DNA of 64,000 bases from Aphrocallistes beatrix (GCA_963281255.1 OY725498.1:2480001-2544000), one strand, 5' to 3'; positions 1-10,263 are shown, counted from the stretch's first letter. Notes: generated from the sequence alone by a model not told the origin. Numbers and translations are program-made.

Positions 1-886
1 GGCCAGGAATTTTTTAACATTCCTGACCGTTGCTAGGAAAAGGCAACCAAAAATATTTCCAAATATGGTCAATATATATATCAAATTGCTGGAAATTTAG
101 TGCTGAGTACGAACTCAGTATTAAAATAACGACCTGGCATAGTCAAATAAAGTTATAGGTATGGGATTTCGGCGGAAACTATCGGACATGGTCATTTTTG
201 GGCCCCCAGTGATAACTGTCAACTTTTTCACACTTTTGAAGGTGTCATGATGTGAAAATATTTGATATGCCATATTTTGAAGTTAAGTACTACAATAAGT
301 TGTTGATTGAGGATGTTTTGATGTTATATATTATCAGAATTCCGTAAAAACAAATGGAAATCAAGCCTTTCCGAAGAAAATTGCTTTGTAGCATGTTTTT
401 AACACTCAAAAAAATCAATTTTACAACGGAGGAATCTCTAGTTACAAAAGTCATAGAGTAAAAAACTCGATTGTTTTGGAAAGATCTCGTCACGTAGAAC
501 AAAATGATAGAGATAGATTTTCGATATTCTACTTTAGAAAAAAGTTAAAATATTTTTCCTTTCGAAAATCTGCCTCTAAATTTTGTATAAACGAAATTTG
601 AAAGAAAAAATTATTTAGGTTAAAATTGAAAATTCAATTCCTATTATTTTCTTTATTCAACCATTTTGTGTAAGAATAATTGAGTAAAAGAGGCATAAGG
701 CATTGAAGTTTCCTTGAATGTCCTCTATAAATTAGGTCATTTGGGAAAAAAATAATTTTTCTCTTACTTCTTCGGCTCCCGAAAAGTGTATTTTTGCAGA
801 TAACTCAACGAGAATAGTTTCCACAAAAAATTTCAGAAGAAAATAATGAAAACTTTAAAAGTTAGTTCTGGAAGGAAACACCAACC
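1..886 (-). mobile_element. TTAA-family non-autonomous transposon, copy 1 (cut by window start)
   Basis: This stretch is the reverse complement of most of the copy at 1281-2497. It ends with GGAAACACCAACC followed by TTAA (887-890), which is the terminal repeat and target site of the family. The other end lies before the window. No coding capacity is seen; short open frames inside are chance. Together with the next copy it makes a long inverted repeat with a ~390 bp spacer. Confidence 0.8.
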
Positions 887-997
887 TTAAAAACTAGAAT
901 TGAGAATCAAAAACGGTTTGGAATTTGCAAGTATTTCTAGACGGATATACGTGCCCACGCTTAACATCTCTTATTGCTCTACTTTCATCATATGCTG

Positions 998-1114
998 CAG
1001 GGCCGGCGGAACTGGTCCGGCTTTGGCCGGACCAATTTTATGCCATTATGGCTTATTTTCATATACAAATTTGCTTTTGGCCGGACCAATAAAAAGTTGC
1101 TTCCGCCGGGCCTG
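998..1114. mobile_element. 117 bp GC-rich MITE with CAGGGCCGGCGGAA ends
   Basis: The left end CAGGGCCGGCGGAA matches the reverse complement of the right end TTCCGCCGGGCCTG with one difference. It carries three internal GGCCGGACC blocks, two of which form a hairpin with the adjacent GGTCCGGC. The CAGGG ends resemble hAT-type MITEs. A clear 8 bp target duplication is not seen, so the superfamily is uncertain. Confidence 0.6.
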
Positions 1115-1159
1115 TGCTGTAAGCCAAATCTTTTGATTTTTCGCAGGCGATATCTTTAA

Positions 1160-2688
1160 GATATTATCCATTCGAAACTCTGTTCTAAATATTGTAGCTA
1201 CTAAAAGTAAGGAAAAATTTAATTGGATTAAAATTGAAAATTATATTCCTATTATATTATCTATTCAACAATTTTGTTAAGGTTGGTGTTTCCTTCCAGA
1301 ACTAACTTTAAAAGTTTTCATTATTCTCTCCTGAATTTTTTTGTGGAAACTATTCTCGATGAGTTATCTGCAAAATTACTCTTTTCGGGAGCACAAGAAG
1401 TAAGAGAAAAATTATTTTTTTCCCAAATGACCAAATTTATAGAGGACATTCAAGGAAACTTCAATGCCTTATGCCTCTTTTACTCAATTATTCTTGCACA
1501 AAATGGTTGAATCAAGAAAATAATAGGAATAGAATTTTCAATTTTAACCAAAATAACTTTTTCTTTCAAATTTCGTTTATACAAAATTTAGAGGCAGATT
1601 TTCGTAAGGAAAAATATTTTAACTTTTTTCAAATGTAGAATATCAAAAATCTGTCTCTATCATTTTGTTTTACGTGACGAGATCTTTCTAAAACCGTCGA
1701 GTTTTTAACTCTACGACCTTTGTAACTAGAGATTCCTCCTTTGTAAAATTGATTTTTTTGAGTGCTAAAAACAGGCTACAAAGCAATTTTCTTCGGAAAG
1801 GCTTGATTTCCATTAGTTTTTACTGTATTCTGATAATAAATAACATCAAAACATCCTAAATCAACAACTTATAGTAGCACTTAACTTCAAAATATGACAT
1901 ATCAAATTTTTTCAAATCATGACACCTTCAAAAGTGTGAAAAAGTTGACAGTTATCACTGGGGGCTCAAAAATGACCATGTCCGATGGTTTCCGCCGAAA
2001 ACCCATACCAATACCTTTATTCGACTATGCCAGGTCGTTATTTTAATACTGAATTCGTACTCAACATTAAATTTCCAGCAATTTGATATATATATTGACC
2101 ATATTTGGAAATATTTTTGGTTGCCTTTTCCTAGCAACGGTCAGGAATGTTAAAATTTCCTGGCCGTTGCTAGGCACGGTCAAACAAAAATGTTTCCAAA
2201 TATGGTCAATATATATATCAAATTGCTGGAAATCTAGTGCTGAGAATGAATTCAGCATTAAAAAGATGATCTGGCACTGTTAAAAGAAGTTATAGGTGTG
2301 GGACATTTCGCATTTAAAATGTGTCGTTTTTAGAGCGACACCAGGTGATACAAGTGGCTCAAAGTGGCGAAATATTGGGGCTGGAGTTATAAAAATCGGG
2401 ATTATTGTTTAGAACCCCTATAAGGATCTAAAAATGATAAAGCAGCAATTTGGGCACATTTTAATAAAAAACAAGTTTCGCATGGGAAACACCAACCTTA
2501 AAGAATAATTGAGTAAATGAGACATAAGCCTGTACAAATTGGTTGAGTTTCAAAAAAACATTTTTTTCTTGCTTCATGAGCTCCCAAAAAGTGTATATTT
2601 GAATTTAACTGTTACACAAAAAGATTCAGGAGACAATAATTAAAACTTTATGAGTTAGTTCTGGAAGAAAACACCAGCCTTAGATAGT
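1160..2688 (-). mobile_element. Older TTAA-family copy, split by the copy at 1281-2497
   Basis: Sequence at about 1160-1280 and 2498-2688 corresponds to adjacent parts of the TTAA family in minus orientation. It reads from the AT-rich interior, through the CAACAATTTTG region, to the end GAAAACACCAGCCTTA. The two pieces join at TTAA once the inserted copy is removed. The copy is more diverged than its insert and is 5'-incomplete. Confidence 0.6.
1281..2497 (+). mobile_element. TTAA-family non-autonomous transposon, full-length copy 2
   Basis: A 1217 bp element starting GGTTGGTGTTTCC and ending GGAAACACCAACC, a perfect 13 bp terminal inverted repeat, flanked on both sides by TTAA (1277-1280 and 2498-2501). 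TTAA duplication is the hallmark of piggyBac and Kolobok DNA transposons. The termini are not the usual piggyBac CCY form, so the superfamily stays open. No transposase frame is present, so it must depend on a helper in trans. Confidence 0.8.
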
Positions 2689-2763
2689 AAGGCTATGTTT
2701 CTCAGATTTCTTTTCATATAATAGTGCTTCTATTTTATCTCCCATTCTCAATCAAAGAATATC

Positions 2764-2867
2764 TATTATATATAGAAGTTCCTGCATGTTGTTGCATGAA
2801 CAACATTCACCCCTTAATTTACTTTTCTTTATTATTTATCTTTATATGATTAGTTTCTATTTTATAT
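2764..2867 (+). promoter_or_regulatory. Possible core promoter/5' leader of the TMEM14-type gene
   Basis: A TATA-like run, TATTATATATAG (2764-2775), lies about 95 bp upstream of the exon 1 ATG in the ~180 bp of apparently unique sequence between a transposon end (2688) and the coding start. A TTAG acceptor-like site at 2850-2853 stands 14 bases before the ATG and could instead mark a cis- or trans-splice acceptor. Both readings are inferences from position and composition. Confidence 0.3.
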
Positions 2868-2955
2868 ATGGCTAGTGAATATACTCCAGATTATGTTTCT
2901 TATATATACGCCATTTTTGTTTTATTTGGTGGCTTAATTGGTTACGTGAAAGCTC
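2868..2955 (+). CDS. tmem14: TMEM14-type membrane protein, exon 1
   Basis: ATG followed by 29 codons and one extra base, then the donor GTAAGT at 2956. The peptide starts MASEYTPDYVSYIY and contains one hydrophobic segment ending GGLIGYVKA. That matches the first helix and the GG(I/L)IGYVKA motif of the TMEM14 family, small proteins of about 100-115 residues with several helices. TMEM14C acts in the mitochondrial inner membrane in heme synthesis, and plant relatives (FAX) export fatty acids. Phase 1 at the donor fits exon 2 exactly and rebuilds the family sequence KA-H-S-L-P-S-L, where the human protein has KAGSVPSL. Intron 1 would be 23.7 kb and is almost entirely transposons. It could be a processed or decayed paralogue, but intact splice sites and frame argue for a live gene. 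Confidence 0.8.
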
Positions 2956-3257
2956 GTAAGTTGAAATTAGTATTTTACATTATATTTAGATTCAGTCATA
3001 GCACATTATATTCAGAAACCTTTGGGCCTTAAAAATAAATCCACTTGTATTCCTGGGATCCATTGATTATTAGAGATTAATCGCTAGGTTGTCGATTTAT
3101 ATGGGTTAGTTTCCTATTCCCCTATGATCTTTAGATGGTCGGATTACGGGTTAACGAGCTTCCGGGTTATTGAGGTCATTATGCATGAATTCTGGATTAT
3201 ACAGTTGCCTAACTATGCAAGTTCGAGTAGCTCTACTAGTACATACCACCCCCTTAA

Positions 3258-3620
3258 GGTTGTCCTTTCCTATAAAAGCTAACTTTTGACTTTTTCAACC
3301 GATTCACTTAATTTTTTTAGAGCAGATTTTAATTGCAGAGTTATCTGCAAAACTGCAGTAATAAATTGAAATAATTCAACAGATAAAAATTCAAAAAATT
3401 TTTAAATTCTCTCATAAATGAGTGATCTATGAAATGAACAGGCAGATTTTTTGCAATTTTGAAAATTGTTGAAAATTTGCACCCATATTCCTGGATAACC
3501 GACGTTTATGCAGCTTAAATTTCATAATAAAATTCCAAATTTCTTGGGAGTTACAGTTTGGCAAATTTGGCATTCAGTTAAGTTCGGACGTTTACCCCTC
3601 CTGCTAGTTACCCGAGTGAG
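3258..3620 (+). mobile_element. Diverged TTAA-family copy, 5' portion
   Basis: TTAA (3254-3257) is followed by GGTTGTCCTTTCC and then by text closely matching the start of the copy at 14747 (CAACCGATTCA, GCAGAGTTATCTGCAAAACTGCA). This is a sister subfamily of the 1.2 kb elements. No matching right terminus was found, so it is taken as truncated; the end given is approximate. Confidence 0.5.
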
Positions 3621-3946
3621 CATGCTTTAAGCTTTGATTTTTCAATATATATTCAAGATGTATTTCAGTTGGATGTATTATTAATTGATATAATAGCTCC
3701 GGCCGTTTTATGAGACGTGATTTGAATCGTCTAAATTCATTAGCTACTTAGGACTACTTCATCAAAGTTCACTAAAATTCCGAAATTTTGAGTGCTGAAT
3801 TCTGGCGACTTTTCCTACATTTTTATCTTGTTTTCAAGGTTGATACTCCATTAATGTATTCTTTATGACCTTATATCTTATTTTAAATAATAAAAACATA
3901 GGTGCTGCTAATCAATTTTTTGAAATATTCCGTTTGAATCCATATA

Positions 3947-4134
3947 CAGTCGACTCCGCTTAATAGGGTCACATCGGTCAGAGGACATTTTGACCCGATT
4001 AAGCGGAGGACCCTATTAACCGAAAATATTTTGCATTAGCTTCTATGTGCGGGAGCTATTCCGGTCCTGCCAAATGTGGCCCGATTAAGCGGTTGACCCG
4101 ATTAAACAGTGACCCTATTAAGCGGAGTTGACTG
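3947..4134. mobile_element. Pogo/Tigger-type MITE (188 bp)
   Basis: The left end CAGTCGACTCCGCTTAATAG and the right end are inverted repeats of about 26 bp with one mismatch. The left end sits at a TA dinucleotide; the right one is now TC. The inside repeats the motif CCGATTAAGCGG several times. CAGT ends with TA targets are typical of pogo-like Tc1/mariner MITEs. Confidence 0.75.
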
Positions 4135-4339
4135 TCTTTTTGAACATCTTTCCCAATAGGAAATTGTATTACAGCAACACTATACTGTGTACAGAGAAAT
4201 GATTGTTTAAAGATAAGACTATTGATACAATGTCTTTCTTGTTTGAAATTATAGTTCCAGTAATGCTACTTAACACATTTTTAAAGTATGTGTGATTTAT
4301 AAAAATTTTTTTTGTACATCTGTGCTCAATATAAATGAC

Positions 4340-5348
4340 ACATGAGCTGCCTTAAATCATTAACAAAGCACAATAGAACTTAGGAATGTATTATGAGATG
4401 TATAAATATGGTGCCAAAGTACCCATATCCGTTGTTAAAATTTTAGATTAGTCACCATATGGTTGCAATAAGGTATATTTGTGACATATTTGAAGATTTT
4501 CTGAGGGCACTTCTAAGTATTTTTATTATAAAGTTTTCGCAGAGAACAGAGATGTGAATGGAGGAATTTTTTCAAGGAACTATTGAAACGTGTTTTGATA
4601 ATTTGGGATTATATCTTGAAAACCACAAGAGCTAGAAATTCAAATGTAATTCCATATGAAAGCCAATATATTATTTCCTATTATGTGATAGTGTAATTTC
4701 GATGTCTAAATTCAATGATTTATGAGTTATTGGACAATTTATCATATTGGCCACTTGTCGAATATCTCGTAAACCACCGCTGTCCAGCAGGCGGCCCACG
4801 TTGCGTCTAAAATGCCTCAATCCATACCAATCCCGAGTGCACGCCCCTGTATTGCGGCCCGCCACTAAATGGTATGATGCAGTTGCGGCCCGAAGTAAAT
4901 ATAGCTGGACAACCCTGTCGTAAACCATTGAATTTAGACGTCGAAATTATATTATCACTTAATAGGAAGTAGTCTATTGGCTATCAAATTTATATTTGAA
5001 TGTCTAGCTATCGCGGTTTTCAAGATATAACCCCAACTGACCAAAACACGTTTCCATAGCAACACTGGAATGTAGCAACATTCCATGAAAAAATCCAAAT
5101 TTTTGTATTTGACCCATTCACATCTCAGTTCTACGCGAAAATTTTTAAAATAAAAACACTTAGAAGTGCCCTTAAACGAACTCTGAAAATCACCAAATTT
5201 GTAATAAATATACCATATTGCGGAACCATATGGTGACTAATCTAAATTTTAACAACGGATATGGGTACTTTGACACCATATTTATATATGCTGGTGATAC
5301 ATTCCTAAGTTCCATTGTGCTTTGTTTATGATTTAAGGCAGCTCATGT
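4340..5348. repeat. 1 kb foldback element with ~400 bp arms
   Basis: The left arm (4340 to about 4725) begins ACATGAGCTGCCTTAAATCA. The right arm (about 4926-5348) is its reverse complement with scattered differences across the arm. The loop contains only a hAT-type MITE (4775-4917) and short flanks. No coding capacity is seen. The family of the foldback is not recognised. Confidence 0.8.
4775..4917. mobile_element. 143 bp hAT-type MITE with 8 bp target duplication
   Basis: Ends CACCGCTGTCC and GGACAACCCTG are imperfect inverted repeats. The element is flanked by a perfect 8 bp direct repeat, TCGTAAAC (4767-4774 and 4918-4925), the size made by hAT transposases. The inside carries GCGGCCCGC blocks and shares the stretch ATCCCGAGTGCACGCC with the longer element at 5424-6119, so it looks like an internally deleted relative of it. 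Confidence 0.8.
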
Positions 5349-5423
5349 ATTAGTTCAACCATCTTCTACCGCATCCCTAGTCCCAAATCCACAAGTTACT
5401 GTGAGGCCTTATATACAGTAGAC

Positions 5424-6119
5424 CAGCGCTGTCCAACAGGCGGCCCGCGGAATTCCTTTGTGCGGCCCGCGTTGCCTGCTTCAATCTCCCCCTTTTTACC
5501 CACTTTTAGACCTATTCTCCAAATTTTTCCATATCATGCATCTCTCGTTTTCTCGTTGGTAGGGACATATGGCTGATAGACCATGGTCCTACCAATTCTT
5601 TTCAATAGATATCAGCTTCTATTGTTCACGATACAAATTGTCCAAAATGCCTCTATCCATACCCATCCCGAGTGCACGCCTAGGATGCGTTTCTAAATCT
5701 TTCTGGCATTATACCGCTAAGATTTCCGTTTAACAGGTAGTCACACGGGGTTACTTGTTTCTTTTTAAAGTACCAAGTAAGTCTTGTTTTACCTTCGCAA
5801 GCGATGAAATGCGAAATGATTTTACATACTTGAGGATGGCTGTCTTCTTCCCCATTCAAGAGAGCATCGGTATAAACAATTTCCATCGCCTACGATAGTT
5901 TCGGTCTCCTATGTTTGGTAGCGCGAAAGTGATTGACCTATGACGTTAGCGGGTTGCCGAATTCGAGAGTGGAATTTATGTCCAAATATATCACATTTCT
6001 CTCTTAGCCACTTTTCTGAAAGGACGCTGATTTTTGACTCACACTAGGTATTTGGGGCAACTGGGATTCGAATTGTCTGAGAACGATTCCAAAAAATTAG
6101 CGCTCAGGATTGGACAGCC
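5424..6119. mobile_element. Longer hAT-type non-autonomous element, probable
   Basis: The left end CAGCGCTGTCCAACAGGCGG resembles widespread hAT termini. The right boundary at ATTGGACAGCCT is set by the shared GCTGTCCAA core. Its interior shares the CCATCCCGAGTGCACGCC segment with the 143 bp MITE at 4775. No target duplication could be read, so the right boundary is uncertain. Open frames inside are short and not recognisable. Confidence 0.45.
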
Positions 6120-6282
6120 TAAATGATAATATATTACAATAAATAAGTCTAAGGGTGCGTGAATGCTTTGTCAACAAGTCGACCGACTAATTAAGTAAAC
6201 TACCGAAAAGAGTATTCGTTAGTTTAGCAGTAGATTGATTTTTATAAGAAAATATAAACATTTTATTATTAACCATTTTTTA

Positions 6283-6828
6283 TCCTTACTATTAAAACCC
6301 GATTAATCTATATGTGTGTATATATATATATCTCTGTAACGAATTGATTGAAGAAACTGCCAGGCACAGAAAGCTAATTTTTGGCATGCGGGAGTTTTTT
6401 TGCTATGGCTCCAGTAAGTTCTGAGTTCAGAGCAAAATGTTGACTCATCATGGAATTATGACGTCATTGTCACATTTTTAAAAGTTAAGCAATACAGTTA
6501 TTCGGGCATAACTCAGCCATTATAAGAGATAGAAGGCTGAAATTTTAATAGAATCTGTAGACTAACATATCTCACATATGATGCAACTATCATCAAAAAA
6601 TGATGACTAATCACTTTGTTATGATGTCATCATTACTCAGCAAAATTTTAAAAATTGACAAATTTGGTGATTTTTCGAGTGATATCGATTTTAAAACTAA
6701 GATGGACATATTTAGAGATGATATCTCCCTTATAATTAACCAAACTCACCTCCAGGCGACCGAAGGGAGCCTCTGGCGGACACTTTGTGTCCGCCAGCCG
6801 CGCAGCGCAAGCAAGCGAAGCGCGCTTG
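6283..6828 (+). mobile_element. HLE repeat (Helitron-like), full-length copy A
   Basis: A 546 bp element beginning TCCTTACTATTAAAACCCGA after an A and ending CGCGCTTG before a T. It has a (TA)n tract near the 5' end, TGACGTCA and ATGATGAC motifs in the middle, and three hairpins at the 3' end. One of these is a perfect 11 bp stem, CTGGCGGACAC-TTT-GTGTCCGCCAG (6773-6797); the last is CAAGCG-AAGCG-CGCTTG. No terminal inverted repeat is seen. The A/T insertion site, TC start and 3' hairpins fit a Helitron-type non-autonomous element, although canonical Helitrons end CTRR. Confidence 0.65.
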
Positions 6829-6987
6829 TTAAAATTAAAACGAAACTCACAACTCCATATTGAACATTCTCAGCTTATTTTGCAGCCAATATATCTCGAT
6901 ATTCTGGATATAGATCTGTAGTCCAACTCAATACAGTTTCTATGATCTCCTGATTCTAAAATTGAATTATTAGTCGTGCATTTAAAA

Positions 6988-7440
6988 TCAATGGGTCTTA
7001 AACATATCCAATTCGCACCCTCCCTCGATAGCCACAGATTCGGAAATGGTAGCCACTTCGAGTTCATAGTCTTCATGTGATACATCTATCCTAGATATAT
7101 TCGAGACCAGATTCTCGTAATTTGTTTCCCGTCCCCACCTAAATTGGAAGGGAGTGTACGAGTGCGAATTCTTAACAGTAGAATTCATACATATGACTAC
7201 AGGTTTAAGTACTGAACACCAATGCCAGTCTTCCAGTCTGAAATGTCATTTTGTTCAACTTAGTATAATTTAGTGCATTATTTGATAATTATACATAATT
7301 TATGTTTTATAACTGAATAAAATACCACTCACGATTTTAAACTTTTGTTGTGCGCTTCGACCAGTCCATTTGCCATCGGGTGATAGGCGCGAGTGCTCCG
7401 GTTGTCAACTTCTAATTTCTGATGAAATTGCTGGAAACTC
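6988..7440 (-). pseudogene. Integrase gene remnant, catalytic-E and C-terminal part
   Basis: On the minus strand, 7440-7338 encodes a segment with AYHPMANGLVEAHNKSLK, the HPQ(S/T)NGQVE motif that carries the catalytic glutamate of retroviral-type integrases. The part from 7188 down encodes NSTVKNSHSYTPFQFRWGRE, the 'YN..H.STG.SPF...FGR' block that follows it in Ty3/gypsy and GIN-like integrases. The two are separated by about 150 bp with a GTGAGT donor-like start and a CTGTAG acceptor-like end, but the phases do not match cleanly. The missing upstream half is at 9802-10260, beyond the Tigger insertion. Confidence 0.6.
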
Positions 7441-7660
7441 TTAAATTGAAAAAGAAAAGGGATATATATTTAATCATATCGATACAGTTAAATTGTTTCC
7501 TTAGGTTTGCTACTACTATGGACTTGTATATACACTGCAAGATCGATTTTACGAACAACTCGGGACCCAAACTGTTCGTAAAATCGAACTTTTCGTAAAA
7601 TCGATCATCCCAAGAAACTTAATTTATCTCTTAGCACAAGACTTGTGGGGAAATAAATTA

Positions 7661-7759
7661 CAGTAGAGTTCGCTTATTAGCAAATCGGGTTTTGCATTAG
7701 CAAACTTGCTTATAGGCGAACTTGCTAATAAGGCAATTGCTAATAAACGAACTATACTG
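7661..7759. mobile_element. 99 bp pogo-type MITE nested in the Tigger element
   Basis: The ends CAGTAGAGTTCGCTTATTAG and CTAATAAACGAACTATACTG are inverted repeats of about 23 bp with two or three differences. The element is flanked by TA on both sides (7659-7660, 7760-7761). The inside is made of further GCTAATAAG/TTAGCAAA blocks. Confidence 0.75.
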
Positions 7760-8069
7760 TACAATATTAACTTAGTACTAGTATTAACTTAGACTGAAAT
7801 TTATTATAACATTTTATTAATTACAAGAGAAACGCTATAGCAGTCCCTTTTGATTTGAAAGATAATGCAAATTCGATTACTTTCAATGAACTCAATGTAG
7901 AACGTACATAGATTTAAGTTACGTTTACTTAACCATGTAGTGGTTGGAACTACTACAAACTTCAAGTTCCAGATTACGCAATGAATTAGATGGTACATTG
8001 TTAGAATATCTAAACCAACCACAATTTGTTAGATTCATTTGTCTATATAGACGTGAGATTAGAAATTTG

Positions 8070-8275
8070 TTCCTAAAAATGAAACATTTTTGTTCGTAAA
8101 ATCGAATGTTTCTGTTCGTAAAATGGAACGTTTTTGTTCGTAAAATTGAATGTTTTGTTCGTAAAATGTAACGTTTTTGTTCGTAAAATCGAATGTTTCT
8201 GTTCGTAAAATGGAACTTTTTGTTCGTTAAATCGAATGTTTCTGTTTGTAAATTGGAACGTTTTTGAATACCAAA
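8070..8275. repeat. Minisatellite of the Tigger subterminal motif
   Basis: About nine imperfect units of 21-23 bp, each containing GTTCGTAAAAT followed alternately by CGAATGTTTCT or GGAACGTTTTT. The core GTTCGTAAAATCGA is the motif found once or twice inside each terminus of the surrounding transposon (7555-7610 and 9553-9615). The array replaces the 3' half of the transposase gene. Confidence 0.85.
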
Positions 8276-8339
8276 TCTAGCTTATGAGTTCCGGATGCAT
8301 TATCACAAGCCATCAATGTTACTCTCTCTTTATCGGTCT

Positions 8340-9000
8340 TGAACCTCTACTTTCAACTCATTAGGCCCTGCGAGTGTTTTAGTAGGTATCGCACGCCAAC
8401 ATAAACCTGTCTCATCTTAATTGTATACTTGGTCATGAGTTAAGTTCTCCTTCAAAATTATATCTTGAAAATTTTGAATGAATGAATCAATTGACTTTTT
8501 GTCTGCACTTCCCTTCTCTCCTACAGACCGCATGTGTCTAATTCCATGTCGTTTTTTGAATTTTCCGAGAAATCCTTCACCTAATTTGACATCTTTAGAT
8601 TTATCCTTCTCAAGTGCGAACCTATCAGCTTCACCTCCCTCGCTTTGTGCAGTTAACTTATTGTGAATGATTCTGGCCTTCTCTTGTAAAAGAGTGCCTG
8701 AAATTGGTTTACCAAGGGATCGTTGTTGATCGAAGAATACCTTCAAAGCTTCGTCAATTTTGGGTACGCTCCACTTTTCATTGTTTTTCTTGTATCAAAA
8801 TGGGGATTAGCGACGAGGAATGTTTCGATTTTCGGTCCAGATACATTTTTAATCTGACTAATTGTCGATCTCGGAATGCGATACTGAGACGCGATAGTAG
8901 AAGGAGTTGTACCCGCCTTCAACTTTTTATACACCTCAAGCTTCATTTCTAAACTGTATGAATATTTCTTTCTTTTAGCTGCTCTAATCTGAGATGCCAT
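8340..9000 (-). pseudogene. Tigger/pogo (CENP-B/Jerky-like) transposase, broken
   Basis: From 9000 down, the first frame gives an N-terminal psq-type helix-turn-helix (KRKKYSYSLEMKLEVYKKL then STIASQYRIPRSTISQIKN). After a frameshift near 8750, a CENP-B-type DNA-binding domain follows (GTLLQEKARIIHNKL, GFLGKFKKRHGIR). At about 8420 the start of the DDE domain appears as YN-stop-DETGLCWRA, where relatives have YNADETGL, so a TAA replaces the alanine. A little further on, ERVTLMACDNASGTHKLDL is readable in another frame, and then the gene runs into the minisatellite. The rest of the catalytic domain is missing, so no functional transposase can be made. Confidence 0.8.
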
Positions 9001-9785
9001 ATGTAAATTGAAATTTAAAAACTCTAAAGCCTATTGATATAATCTGATCATTTTAATATACAGTCAGATATTAGCCTACTTTCTTGAGTGATTGCGGTTG
9101 TACTTGTATATTATGAATCGTCCGAAGTATGTATTTACTCAGTGCCAGCGCCACCGGTTTAGAAGTGGTATTCAACAGTAAGATTGTTGAATAGCATTCC
9201 GAACAAAAGTGGTCAGGTTGAAACCTGACCGACCGCACTGGTGGCGCGGGCCTGTTACTTTGATTATTAATATATCGCAGTAATTGATTTCCGAATTGGT
9301 AAAAGGGATTTGACATTGTAATTGTGAAAGTATTTTTCGTCAAATTGGGCATTTGACATAATATTATGGGAATTATTAATTCATAAAATCGTTTTATAAA
9401 TTAGTAGATCTGCAATTTGTTCGTTGAGAAATTATATACATGGTCTACATTTTAGAAATTTGACACGTCAAATGATATTTTTTAAAATCTTTCTAATACA
9501 ACCAAAAATGTATTACAGAACTATTAAGTTAAATAATTTAGGTTTTTTTAGGAGTTCGTAAAATCGATCATATTTCAGATTTAGTACGTAAAATCGGTGT
9601 TCGTAAAATCGATCTTGCAATGTAGTTACAAGAAACACAATTCTCAATTCGATTACATGCATAGATGTACAATTTCAAGAAGAAGTCTTACTTATTAAGC
9701 ATTCTGCAAAATAAGACTCGAATTTAAGTATGCTACAGCTTTTAAATTAGAATTGCATCTTTAATTAAACAGACTTACTTTTGAG

Positions 9786-9855
9786 AAAACGACTGATGAA
9801 GTTATCGAAAACCTGAAATACAACTCAGGTTCTCGATAACTTCATCAGTCGTTTT
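9786..9855. repeat. 31 bp perfect-type hairpin inside integrase coding sequence
   Basis: The arms 9786-9816 and 9825-9855 are reverse complements over 31 bp with a single T/C difference, around an 8-base loop. The right arm is the integrase reading (KTTDEVIENL); the left arm is an inverted copy of the same codons. This is the footprint of template-switch or foldback repair, not of a transposon. Confidence 0.9.
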
Positions 9856-10260
9856 ACTCTTTAGAGGTCGCACTACGACATTCTTGCTCAAATAGCACCC
9901 TATATCGAGCAAGTGCTTGTTGCCTTCCGGACTGGGAGAAAGATCACATATAAAATCAACTTCGATATGATTCCATGGTTTCTCAGGAGAGGGATCGGAT
10001 GCAACCTTCTCTGAGGTTGAGGTGGCAATGACTTGTTTTGCTGGCAAGCATCACATGATTTCACCTTTTAATATTGAATTACAGGTTAATTCAATATAAA
10101 TTGAAATTGAGAACTAATGAACTAAGGTCACGTAGTTGACAATCTCTGAATACATTCCCAGCCAATAATAACGCTGCTGGAGACAGGCCAATCTCTGTTT
10201 TCTCTGCTGGATAGTCTCGTGTCCTTATCATGCTGCCTCCGGTGCAAGCGATTATCTTTT
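9802..10260 (-). pseudogene. Integrase gene remnant, zinc-binding and first catalytic part
   Basis: Minus strand. From 10260 to about 10137 a segment reads QRKQRLACLQQRYYWLGMYSE, the end of an HHCC zinc-binding domain ('RYYWPGM'). After about 75 bp with a GTGACC start and an AAAAG end it continues as KSCDACQQNKS (CxxC) and then PEKPWNHIEVDFICDLSP, the block with the first catalytic aspartate of Ty3/gypsy or GIN-type integrases. There is a frameshift between the CxxC and PW blocks, plus internal stops. The short gap behaves like an intron, as known for GINGER-type elements and domesticated GIN genes. It ends in the inverted duplication at 9786-9855; the C-terminal half is at 6988-7440. Confidence 0.65.
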
Positions 10261-10263
10261 AGT

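Larger units (their letters stand above)
7533..9623 (-). mobile_element. Tigger/pogo DNA transposon, complete termini, decayed
   Basis: The left end CACTGCAAGATCGATTTTAC (from 7533) and the reverse complement of the right end (to 9623) match over 24 bp with one difference. TA flanks both (7531-7532, 9624-9625). Subterminal repeats of TTCGTAAAATCGA are present at both ends. The inside holds a decayed CENP-B/Jerky-type transposase on the minus strand (8340-9000), a minisatellite of the subterminal motif (8070-8275) and a nested MITE (7661-7759). It sits in the middle of an older integrase gene, with the halves at 6988-7440 and 9802-10260. Confidence 0.85.

Noticed and set aside
900-1159. Two short plus-strand frames near 1 kb
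   Set aside because: They cover a 117 bp MITE and flanking transposon sequence; no protein motif.
4671-4928. 85-codon minus-strand frame
   Set aside because: It overlaps the arm and the MITE of a foldback element and shows no family motif.
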